Assembly (NCBI GenBank): GCA_016789705.1
Contig: JAEUQR010000026.1
Coordinates: 1 to 35,332, forward strand
From: Acidobacteriota bacterium
GTDB lineage: Bacteria; Acidobacteriota; Vicinamibacteria; Vicinamibacterales; UBA2999
Direction: 5' to 3'
Length of the DNA stretch: 35,332 nt
The position numbers and the translations under genes were made by a program. Positions 25,745 through 34,227 of the stretch are shown here, piece by piece (the stretch's first letter is position 1; every line of letters begins with the position of its first letter). The notes under the pieces are model-generated. The model was not told where the DNA came from. It saw nothing but the letters and a program-made list of their open reading frames with translations, and did not search any database.

Positions 25745-27319
25745 ATGCGCAACGTGTTCATCGCGGCCTCGGCCGCGACACTCGCCCTCGTGGCCGCCAT
25801 CGCCACCGTGTGGCCGCCGGTCTTCTGGTCGTTGCTCATCATCGGGCCGCTCATCCTGCGCGGCATCGCCGACATGGTGCAGACCCGTCAGGCCGTGCGC
25901 CGCAACTTCCCCGTCATCGGCCACGGCCGCTATCTGCTCGAGCAGATCCGGCCCGAGATCAACCAGTACTTCGTCGAGAGCAACTACGACGGCCGCCCCT
26001 TCTCGCGGAACGACCGCTCCGTCGTCTATCAGCGCGCCAAGGGCGAACTCGACACGTTGCCCTTCGGCACCCAGCGCGACGTCTACGCCGCCGGCTACGA
26101 GTGGATCAACCATTCGCTCGCCCCGGTCGAGCCCGACCACACCGCCGCACGTGTCCGCGTGGGCGGCGCCGCCTGCCGGCAGCCCTATTCCGCCTCGATC
26201 TTCAACGTCTCGGCGATGAGCTACGGTTCGCTCAGCCGCAACGCCGTGCTCGCGCTGAACGCCGGCGCGAAGATCGGCGGCTTCGCCCACAACACCGGCG
26301 AAGGCGGCCTCAGCCCGTATCACCTCGAGCCGGGTGGCGACCTGGTCTGGCAGATCGGCACGGGCTACTTCAGCTGCCGCACGCCCGACGGACGCTTCAA
26401 CCTCGACGCATTCGCCGAACGCGCGGCGCTGCCGAACGTCCGGATGATCGAAGTGAAGCTCTCGCAGGGCGCCAAGCCCGGGCATGGCGGCATCCTGCCG
26501 GCCGCGAAGCTCACGCCGGAGATCGTCGCCATCCGCGGCGTCGTGCCCGGGCAGGACGTCGTCTCGCCGCCGGCGCACACGGCCTTCTCCACCCCGCTCG
26601 GACTGCTCGAGTTCCTGCAGTCACTGCGCGAGGCCTCGGGCGGCAAACCCGTCGGCTTCAAGCTCTGCATCGGCAAGCGGCACGAGTTCTTCGGCATCGT
26701 CAAGGCGATGCTCGAGTCGGGCATCCGTCCGGACTTCATCACCGTGGACGGCGGCGAAGGCGGCACGGGCGCGGCGCCGCTCGAGTTCTCGGACTCGGTG
26801 GGCACGCCGCTCAACGACGGGCTCGCCTTCGCGCACAACGCGCTCGTCGGCGCCGGCCTGCGCGACGAGATCCGCCTCATCGCCTCGGGCAAGGTCAACA
26901 CCGGCTTCCAGATCGCGACCAAGATCGCGCTCGGCGCCGACATGTGCAACGCGGCGCGCGCGATGATGTTCGCGCTCGGCTGCATCCAGGCACTGCGCTG
27001 CAACACCAACCAGTGTCCGACCGGCGTCGCCACGCAGGACCCGGCGCTCGTGCACGGCCTGCACGTCGGCGACAAGTCGGAGCGCGTGGCGCGCTTCCAC
27101 CGCGAGACGGTGAAGAGTTTCTTCGAGGTGCTCGGCGCCGCCGGCTTCCGTGAGCCCGGCGAGCTCAAGCCGTGGTTCGTCATGCGGCGCGTGAGCTCCG
27201 GCGACGTGCGCAGCTATCACGAGCTCTACCCGACGCTGGAGCCCGGCGCGCTGCTGCGCGGCGGCGTGAACGGCAGTCTCGGCCGCGCGTGGGACACAGC
27301 GCGGCCCGATCAGTTCTAG
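25745..27319 (+). CDS. FMN-binding glutamate synthase family protein (GltB-like central domain with membrane anchor)
   Basis: 524-aa protein holding the FMN-binding alpha/beta barrel of glutamate synthase without the glutaminase domain. Residues 5-40 contain two hydrophobic segments, so it is membrane-anchored. Core motifs are SAMSYGSLSRNAVLALN (157-173), HNTGEGGLSPYH (182-193), QGAKPGHGGILP (241-252), VDGGEGGTGAAP (334-345) and SGKVNTGFQI (381-390). Cys413, Cys419 and Cys424 reproduce the C-x5-C-x4-C [3Fe-4S] ligand pattern. Such stand-alone proteins occur widely, and their reaction is often unproven, since neither ammonia source nor partner is known. It follows the SUMF1-fold gene by 86 bases and converges on the beta-lactamase gene with one base between stops. 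Confidence 0.9.
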   Translation: MRNVFIAASAATLALVAAIATVWPPVFWSLLIIGPLILRGIADMVQTRQAVRRNFPVIGHGRYLLEQIRPEINQYFVESNYDGRPFSRNDRSVVYQRAKGELDTLPFGTQRDVYAAGYEWINHSLAPVEPDHTAARVRVGGAACRQPYSASIFNVSAMSYGSLSRNAVLALNAGAKIGGFAHNTGEGGLSPYHLEPGGDLVWQIGTGYFSCRTPDGRFNLDAFAERAALPNVRMIEVKLSQGAKPGHGGILPAAKLTPEIVAIRGVVPGQDVVSPPAHTAFSTPLGLLEFLQSLREASGGKPVGFKLCIGKRHEFFGIVKAMLESGIRPDFITVDGGEGGTGAAPLEFSDSVGTPLNDGLAFAHNALVGAGLRDEIRLIASGKVNTGFQIATKIALGADMCNAARAMMFALGCIQALRCNTNQCPTGVATQDPALVHGLHVGDKSERVARFHRETVKSFFEVLGAAGFREPGELKPWFVMRRVSSGDVRSYHELYPTLEPGALLRGGVNGSLGRAWDTARPDQF

Positions 27320-27320
27320 G

Positions 27321-28226
27321 TCAGGCCGTTGCCCAGGCGGCCGCGATGCGGCCGACCTCGGCCAGCACGGCCTCGTCGCCGGGCTGCGTGGCGTCCGTGC
27401 GGCGGCCGCTGTCGAAGAACGCCGTGATGACGATGGGCGCCTTGCCCGGCGGCCAGGCGATGGCGAGATCGTTGACCTTGTCGGTCATCGCATCCGCCTG
27501 CGCCGTGCCGGTCTTGTCGCCGGATCGCCAGGCCGCCGGCAGGCCGGCGCGAATCCGCTTCGCGCCGGTCGTGGTCGCCACCATCCAGCCGATGAGGCGC
27601 TCACGCGATGCCGCCGTCAGCGCGTCGCCGGTGAGCAGGCGGCGCAGCGTGTCGGCCATCGCGCGCGGCGATGTCGTGTCGCGATCGTCGCCCGGCACGA
27701 CCAGGTTCAGCGCCGTCTCGAAGCGATCGAGGCGCGTCACCGTGTCGCCGAGCGCCCGCAGCGCCGCGGTGAAGCCGGCCGGACCGCCCAGCCGCTTGAG
27801 CAGCAGATTCGCCGCGGCGTTGTCGCTCGTCGTCTGCGCCGCCTCGGCCAGCGCGGCCACGGTCAGCGTCTGCCCCACCTTCGGCTCGACCACGGGGGCG
27901 TACGACACGAGGTCGGCCTTCGTGATGGTGACGGCCTCGTCGAGCCGCAGGCGGCCCTGGTCCGCCTCGCGCAGCACGACGGCCGCGAGCGGCAGCTTGA
28001 AGGTCGAGCACATCGCGAAGCGCTCGTCGAGCCGATGGCCGCTGAGCCGGCCGGTGCCCGTGTGCAGCAGGCCCACACCAAGCCGGCCGCCGCTGCGGGA
28101 CTCGAGCGCGGCAAGCGCTGCGGCGGCAACCGATGCGGGCTGTGCGAGAGCAGACCGGCCGGTGATGCCCCAGGCAGCACCAGCCGTTGAGGCGAGAAAA
28201 CGACGACGCGACGGAAGTGGAGTCAT
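27321..28226 (-). CDS. Class A beta-lactamase with Tat-type signal
   Basis: 301-aa serine beta-lactamase. A twin-arginine leader is visible (PSRRRFLASTAGAAWG), so it is probably exported folded. All class A motifs are intact: Ser74-x-x-Lys77 (STFK), Ser134-Asp135-Asn136 (SDN), omega-loop Glu170 and Asn174 (RFETALN), and Lys238-Thr-Gly (KTGT). Cys73 directly precedes the active Ser, as in CTX-M-type and some carbapenemase groups, but position 238 (standard numbering) is Ala, so the KPC-type disulfide cannot form. It should hydrolyse penicillins and perhaps cephalosporins; the spectrum cannot be predicted. No mobile element or resistance cassette is near, so it is likely intrinsic to the chromosome. 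Confidence 0.94.
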   Translation of the reverse strand: MTPLPSRRRFLASTAGAAWGITGRSALAQPASVAAAALAALESRSGGRLGVGLLHTGTGRLSGHRLDERFAMCSTFKLPLAAVVLREADQGRLRLDEAVTITKADLVSYAPVVEPKVGQTLTVAALAEAAQTTSDNAAANLLLKRLGGPAGFTAALRALGDTVTRLDRFETALNLVVPGDDRDTTSPRAMADTLRRLLTGDALTAASRERLIGWMVATTTGAKRIRAGLPAAWRSGDKTGTAQADAMTDKVNDLAIAWPPGKAPIVITAFFDSGRRTDATQPGDEAVLAEVGRIAAAWATA

Positions 28227-28256
28227 GGCAGTCCGGGGCGAGTGAACGAGCCCCCC

Positions 28257-28775
28257 TCAGGGAACAACGGTCCAGTCCATCAGTTCGCTGGCTTCGTAGT
28301 CAGGTGTCTTTCCCAACGCCGGCAACGCTTGGGCGGCGGTTCCGGCGGTCACCCAGACACGCAACCATACGCGCAGGGAGCCGTCGGTCCTGGGAATCGG
28401 CGTGCCGGAGGTGCCACTGCCGCACCCTACGCTCGCGACGGAGGCAAAGAACCCGCGCGTGAACTCATCGCCAACGACGGCCTGGACGGTCGTCGTGAAC
28501 CCGGCCGGCGTGAGGTACCGGTAGGACACCTGAGCGATGTCTCCCACGCGCACGGCGGCACCTCGCGGCGGCGTCGTGCCGTCGATCCACACGGTCACCG
28601 GCGTGGGCGCCCCAGGCACGGGTATGGTATGAACGCGGGTCGATGTGGCGGGCGTGCAGTTCGAGGACGCGATCGACGGCGGCGGCAGAAGCGCCGTGGG
28701 CGCCGTCGGCGTCGCCGCCCCCCCGCCACAGCCCGCCACCGCCGCGATCAACACACCGGAGACGACTGCCCGCAT
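28257..28775 (-). CDS. Putative lipoprotein of unknown function
   Basis: 172-aa protein that I do not recognise. The N-terminus MRAVVSGVLIAAVAGC is a short lipoprotein signal with lipid Cys16 (VAGC), followed by a Gly/Pro/Thr-rich tether of about 20 residues. The remaining domain looks beta-rich (VTVWIDGTTPP, VGDIAQVSYRYLTPAG, GSLRVWLRVWVTAG) and contains two more cysteines (in SSNC and VGCG). The GDxxxVxYRYLTPAG stretch faintly recalls FKBP-type folds, but I would not assign it. It lies between the beta-lactamase and typA genes, same strand, 30 bases before the beta-lactamase start, so it may share that transcript. Confidence 0.7.
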   Translation of the reverse strand: MRAVVSGVLIAAVAGCGGGAATPTAPTALLPPPSIASSNCTPATSTRVHTIPVPGAPTPVTVWIDGTTPPRGAAVRVGDIAQVSYRYLTPAGFTTTVQAVVGDEFTRGFFASVASVGCGSGTSGTPIPRTDGSLRVWLRVWVTAGTAAQALPALGKTPDYEASELMDWTVVP

Positions 28776-28795
28776 GTCCGTCCTCCTAGTCGTGT

Positions 28796-28814
28796 CAGAG
28801 GCCTCGGGCCTCTG
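28796..28814 (-). terminator. Hairpin downstream of typA
   Basis: CAGAGGCC (28796-28803) and GGCCTCTG (28807-28814) form a perfect 8-bp stem with a 3-base loop, 42 bases beyond the typA stop and just upstream of the lipoprotein gene. There is no T-tract. The position suits termination of typA. Confidence 0.55.
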
Positions 28815-28856
28815 TCTCAGACCTCAGCAGCCTACCATCGGCCCGGTCGGCGGGGC

Positions 28857-30713
<1,857 letters not shown>

Positions 30714-30725
30714 CCTCTCAGTATA

Positions 30726-30746
30726 CAGGGCGGGTCAGCCGCCCTG
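30726..30746 (-). promoter_or_regulatory. Hairpin immediately upstream of typA start
   Basis: CAGGGCGG (30726-30733) and CCGCCCTG (30739-30746) pair perfectly over 8 bp with a 5-base loop. On the minus strand the stem ends 12 bases before the typA ATG, just ahead of TATACT and the GAGAGG ribosome site. It could terminate the upstream dehydrogenase transcript, or be a 5'-leader structure that modulates typA translation. The sequence does not decide between them. Confidence 0.5.
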
Positions 30747-30793
30747 CCCGCCGCGCCGGTAAATTCCGCGGCACACCCGCGCCGGCCCGGCCG

Positions 30794-31900
30794 TCAGGCC
30801 CGGGCGCGCCGCTGCGGGGCCACCAGAGCCTTCGGAATGGCGTACGACTCGGCGTCGGCGAGCGCCTGATTCAGCTCGTCGAGGGCGTAGGTTCGCGCGC
30901 CGATGTCGCGGAACGGCACCACGGCGGCGTGCCGTTCCAGCACCTGGAGCGCGCGCAGGAAGTGGCCGGCCTCGCTGCCCCAGCAGCCGCGAATTTCGAG
31001 ATGCTTGCGGTTGATGTCGAGGTGCGCGTTGATGGCGCTCGGCCCGGCGTCGGTGTAGTGCCCGGCGATGACGTAGCGGCCGCCGTCGCGCACGAGGCGC
31101 GGCGCTTCCTCCACGGCGGCGGGCGCGCCGGAGGCTTCGATGCCCACGTCCACGCCGCGGCCGCCGGTCACCGCCCGCACACGCTCGAGCCGCTCGGCTG
31201 GCGTCGTGATCGTGACATCGAGCGTGAGATCGGCGCCCATGCGCCGCGCGAGATCGAGCCGGTCACCCGGCGCGCCGATCGCGATGACGACGCCGGCGCC
31301 GGAGAGGCGGGCCAACGCGACGATGCTGAGCCCGACGGCGCCCGTGCCCTGCACGAGCACGCTGTCGGTCAGCTTGAGCGCGGCGCGGTCGATGGCGTGC
31401 ACGGCGGTGATGAGGCCGCAGCCGCCGCCGATGTAGTCCTCCGAACGCACGGCATCGGGCAGGCGCGCGACGATGACACCCGGCTCCAGGTAGATCGCTT
31501 CGCTCCAGCCGCCGAAGAGGCCGTCGTGCGCGCCATCGGTGATGCCGTAGACCTTGCGCGACGGACACTTCGTGGGCGTGTGCGTGACGGCGCAGGCGTA
31601 GCAACGTCCACACGTGCGGTGCACGTCGAAGAACACCACGCGGTCGCCTTCCTTCAGGCGCTGCTGGTCGCCGCCGATGACCTCGCCGCGGATCTTCTCG
31701 GCAAATCCGATCGACACGTGCCCGGGAATGAGCGGATACGGCACGCCCGAGAGGCGTCCGTGCCAGAGATGCACGTCGGTACCGCACACCTCGGAATACT
31801 CCGTGCGCAGCAACATGCCGCCAGGAGCGATGTCCGGCTCCGGGAACTCGCGAATCTCGACGGGCTGGTGCGGCGCGGGGATGACGGCGGCGTGAATCAT
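30794..31900 (-). CDS. Zinc-dependent medium-chain alcohol dehydrogenase family protein
   Basis: 368 aa from the ATG at 31900; an open extension further upstream is low-complexity repeat and unlikely to be coding. The catalytic-zinc ligands appear to be Cys39 (EVCGTDVH), His61 (IPGHVSIG) and Cys161 (GGGCGLITAVHA). The structural-zinc lobe has Cys97, Cys100, Cys103 and Cys112. GTGAVG (185-190) is the NAD(P)-binding loop. The usual GHE after the strand is GHV here, so the conserved second-sphere Glu is replaced by Val62. It resembles the threonine/sorbitol dehydrogenase branch; the substrate is unknown. It precedes typA by 80 bases on the same strand and diverges from the FmdB gene. Confidence 0.9.
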   Translation of the reverse strand: MIHAAVIPAPHQPVEIREFPEPDIAPGGMLLRTEYSEVCGTDVHLWHGRLSGVPYPLIPGHVSIGFAEKIRGEVIGGDQQRLKEGDRVVFFDVHRTCGRCYACAVTHTPTKCPSRKVYGITDGAHDGLFGGWSEAIYLEPGVIVARLPDAVRSEDYIGGGCGLITAVHAIDRAALKLTDSVLVQGTGAVGLSIVALARLSGAGVVIAIGAPGDRLDLARRMGADLTLDVTITTPAERLERVRAVTGGRGVDVGIEASGAPAAVEEAPRLVRDGGRYVIAGHYTDAGPSAINAHLDINRKHLEIRGCWGSEAGHFLRALQVLERHAAVVPFRDIGARTYALDELNQALADAESYAIPKALVAPQRRARA

Positions 31901-31909
31901 GGCTGGGGG

Positions 31910-32054
31910 CAGGGGCTGGGGGCTCTGGCGTGCCCACATCAGTCGGTGCGCGCGCAGCGTGACGAATGTGCACGCGCCTGTCAACGGCGCGGTCCTGTCC
32001 GGGCGGCTGCGGGCGCACACGCCCCAGCCTCTATCCCCCAGCCCCCAGCCCCTG
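31910..32054. repeat. Interrupted inverted repeat built of GGGGGCT/AGCCCCC units
   Basis: CAGGGGCTGGGGGCT (31910-31924) is repeated in inverted orientation as AGCCCCCAGCCCCTG (32040-32054), 115 bases apart. Both arms lie in longer purine or pyrimidine tracts made of 6-7-base units (GGCTGGGGGCAGGGGCTGG from 31901; CCCCCAGCCCCCAGCCCC to 32052). It fills both ends of the gap between the divergent dehydrogenase and FmdB genes, abutting both start codons. It could form a long-range stem, or G-quadruplexes on alternate strands. Dispersed short-repeat origin is plausible. Confidence 0.6.
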
Positions 32055-32066
32055 TATCCTGTCCCC

Positions 32067-32297
32067 ATGCCGCTCTACGAATATCGCTGCCAGGACTGCG
32101 ACCACGGCTTCGAGCTGCTCGTCCGCGAGTCCACGACCTTCGAGTGCCCGGCCTGCCACGGACAGAAACTCGAGAAGCAGCTCTCGGTCTTCGCGGTGTC
32201 GGCGCCCGGCGCCCGCGCCGGACGCGCACCGATGGCCGCCGGCCCGTGCGGCTCCTGCGGGCATCCCGACGGTCCCGGTTCCTGCTCGGTGAACTGA
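32067..32297 (+). CDS. FmdB family zinc-ribbon protein
   Basis: 76-aa small protein. MPLYEYRCQDCDHGFE is the family N-terminus, with Cys8-x2-Cys11 and Cys27-x2-Cys30 as zinc-ribbon ligands. After LEKQLSVFAVS comes a Gly/Ala-rich tail ending in a second Cys-rich motif (CGSCGHPDGPGSCSVN), common in the group. FmdB-type proteins are proposed regulators or chaperones; the role is unsettled. The ATG at 32067 lacks a normal ribosome site, because the upstream bases belong to the CCCCCAG repeat. The cytochrome c gene follows 59 bases later on the same strand. Confidence 0.9.
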   Translation: MPLYEYRCQDCDHGFELLVRESTTFECPACHGQKLEKQLSVFAVSAPGARAGRAPMAAGPCGSCGHPDGPGSCSVN

Positions 32298-32356
32298 CGG
32301 CCGTCCGGCCGCGGCGACTGCGCGGCCACGGCCGCCGCCACCTTCCGGGAGCTGCT

Positions 32357-32968
32357 GTGACTGTCGTGCGTGCCCTCTGGCATCTCTTCGCGGTCGTGGG
32401 TCTTGCCACGGCGATCGGCGGCGTGTGGTTCGCGGCGCAGGGCGTCGGGGCCATCGCGACGCCGGGCGCCCTCGAAACCGCGCTCGCCCGTACTGCCCGT
32501 CACTATCTCGTGCCCGCCGCGCTCCGGGCCCGCACCAATCCCGTGCCCTCCACCGCCGAGTCGCTCGCCGAGGGCAAAGCCCACTGGGCCGACCACTGTG
32601 CGAGCTGCCACGGCAACGACGGCGCGGGCGATACGCCCATGGGGCGGGGCCTGTACCCGAAAGCGCCCGATATGCGCCTTGCCGCCACGCAGGGGCTGAG
32701 CGACGGCGAACTCTTCGCCCTCATCGAACACGGCGTGAAGCTCACCGGCATGCCAGCCTGGACGACCGGCACGCCCGAGGGCGAACAGGCGACGTGGCGG
32801 CTCGTGCGCTTCATCCGTCAGCTTCCCGCGCTGACCGACGACGACCTCCTCGAGATGGAGGATCGCAATCCGCGCGGCCGCGCCGAGTGGCGCGCGCTCG
32901 AAGAAGAACGGAAGTTCCTGTCTGGTACACTGGATGTGCCCGAGCCGTTGCCCGGGCACCCGCACTGA
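32357..32968 (+). CDS. Membrane-anchored monohaem cytochrome c
   Basis: 203 aa from the GTG at 32357, supported by GGGAG five bases upstream. Residues 5-30 form one membrane helix (LWHLFAVVGLATAIGGVWFAAQ) that anchors the protein on the periplasmic side. The haem motif is Cys81-x-x-Cys84-His85 (CASCH), followed by GNDGAGDTPMGRGLYPKAPD. The axial Met is Met132 in KLTGMPAW, a class I (cbb3 CcoP/alcohol-dehydrogenase-type) pattern. The C-terminal acidic helix (DDDLLEMED) is unusual for the group but soluble. It is possibly co-transcribed with the HEGHDH protein gene (19 bases apart). The electron donor is unknown. Confidence 0.93.
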   Translation: MTVVRALWHLFAVVGLATAIGGVWFAAQGVGAIATPGALETALARTARHYLVPAALRARTNPVPSTAESLAEGKAHWADHCASCHGNDGAGDTPMGRGLYPKAPDMRLAATQGLSDGELFALIEHGVKLTGMPAWTTGTPEGEQATWRLVRFIRQLPALTDDDLLEMEDRNPRGRAEWRALEEERKFLSGTLDVPEPLPGHPH

Positions 32969-32987
32969 TCCGTCACCGGGAGCTGCC

Positions 32988-33308
32988 ATGCATCGCCGCG
33001 CCTTCGTCTCCGCTCTCGCGTTCGCCGCCCTGCCCGCCGCATCGGTGTTCGCGCACGAAGGGCACGATCACAAGCTGCTCGGCACTGTCACCGAGATCAC
33101 GCCGCAGCGGCTGGTCGTGCGGGCCACGAAGGACGGCGCCGTCTCGACCATCTTGCTCGTCGCCACGACGAAGATCACCCGCGGCAAGTCGAAGATTGCG
33201 GCGAGCGACCTCCGCGTGGGCGATCGCGTGGTCGTGAACATCGGCAGCGGCAAGGCGCCGCTCACCGCCAAGGCCGTGCAGGCCGGCCCGGCCCCGGCCA
33301 CGCGCTAA
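32988..33308 (+). CDS. Small exported OB/beta-type protein with HEGHDH N-terminus
   Basis: 106 aa from the ATG at 32988, with GGGAG at the same spacing as in the cytochrome gene. A signal peptide (MHRRAFVSALAFAALPAASVFA) leaves a mature N-terminus of HEGHDHK, a cluster of potential metal ligands. The rest is a small beta domain (LLGTVTEITPQRLVVRATKDG, TTKITRGKSK, LRVGDRVVVNI), reminiscent of DUF5666-like proteins. A copper- or metal-related role is possible from the His-rich terminus and the cytochrome next door, but this is only inference. The universal stress gene follows 27 bases later. Confidence 0.8.
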   Translation: MHRRAFVSALAFAALPAASVFAHEGHDHKLLGTVTEITPQRLVVRATKDGAVSTILLVATTKITRGKSKIAASDLRVGDRVVVNIGSGKAPLTAKAVQAGPAPATR

Positions 33309-33335
33309 CGTCCCGTCCCCAAGGCACCGTCCGTC

Positions 33336-34220
33336 ATGCCCCTCCCGACTTCGATCCTCTGCCCCATCGACTTCTCGGCGCACAGCGAACGCGCGCTGCG
33401 CCATGCGCTCGCCATCGCCGGCGCGTTCGGGGGCCACCTCACGGTCGTCACGATCAACGACCCGGTGCTCGTGGCCGGCGCCGACGCGGCGGGCTACGGC
33501 GAGTCGCTGCGCGATCAGGTGGAAGCGGCGCTGCAGGAGACGCTCGGGCGGATGCCGGCCGCGTCCTCGCCGCTGCTGCCGGCGATCGACATCGTCACCG
33601 GCGTGCCGGCCGACGAGATCCTTGCGGCGGCTGAACGCGCCGGCGCGGACCTCATCGTGATGGGCACGCGCGGGCTCGGCGGCGCCGGCCGTCTGTTGTT
33701 CGGCTCGACCACCGAGCGCGTGGTGCGCGCGGCGCACGTGCCCGTGCTCGTGATACCGGAGTACTCGCCCGAGCGCATGAGCGTGGAACAGGGCACGGCG
33801 CGCTTCACCCTCGGGCAGGTCGTGGCGGCCGTGGGTCTCGACGCGGCGGACACGACCGTGGCGGCGGCCGCCGCTGCATGGGCCGCGGCGTGCGGCGTGC
33901 CGCTCGCCTTCGGCCATGTCTGCCTCGACGTGCCGGCGCCTGCCTGGTGGCCGTTCGGCGCCACGGCCCCGGCGACGGAGACAAACGACGCGACGCGCGC
34001 GCAGCTGGAAGCACTCGCCCGCACCGTCCCCGGCGCCGCCGATGCCCTCATCGACGTGCGGCGCGGCAACGTGCAGGCCGGCATCGCGGCCATCGTGCGC
34101 GATCGCAACGCCGGGCTCCTGGTGGTGTCGCGCGGCGGCGGCCAGCACCGCCTCGGCGCCACGGCCTACCGCGTGATGACCGAAGCCGACGTGCCCACGC
34201 TCGTCGTCGCCGGCGCCTGA
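33336..34220 (+). CDS. Tandem-domain universal stress protein (UspA family)
   Basis: 294-aa cytoplasmic protein with two Usp domains. Domain 1 (about 1-142) begins SILCPIDFSAHSERAL and carries the ATP-binding G-x2-G-x9-G-S pattern at Gly110, Gly113 and Gly123-Ser124 (MGTRGLGG...FGST). Domain 2 (about 153-294) keeps the fold (GLLVVSRGGGQ, ADVPTLVVAGA), but its glycine motif is degenerate, so it probably does not bind ATP in the same way. Tandem Usps with one degenerate half are common. It is likely the last gene of the FmdB-cytochrome-HEGHDH series. It converges on the M49-like gene with 7 bases between stops. Confidence 0.92.
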   Translation: MPLPTSILCPIDFSAHSERALRHALAIAGAFGGHLTVVTINDPVLVAGADAAGYGESLRDQVEAALQETLGRMPAASSPLLPAIDIVTGVPADEILAAAERAGADLIVMGTRGLGGAGRLLFGSTTERVVRAAHVPVLVIPEYSPERMSVEQGTARFTLGQVVAAVGLDAADTTVAAAAAAWAAACGVPLAFGHVCLDVPAPAWWPFGATAPATETNDATRAQLEALARTVPGAADALIDVRRGNVQAGIAAIVRDRNAGLLVVSRGGGQHRLGATAYRVMTEADVPTLVVAGA

Positions 34221-34227
34221 GCGGCGC

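Noticed and set aside
30720..30725. TATACT as the -10 box of a typA promoter
   Set aside because: It lies only about 7 bases before the start codon and no -35 sits at the right spacing. It would require leaderless initiation despite an adjacent ribosome site.
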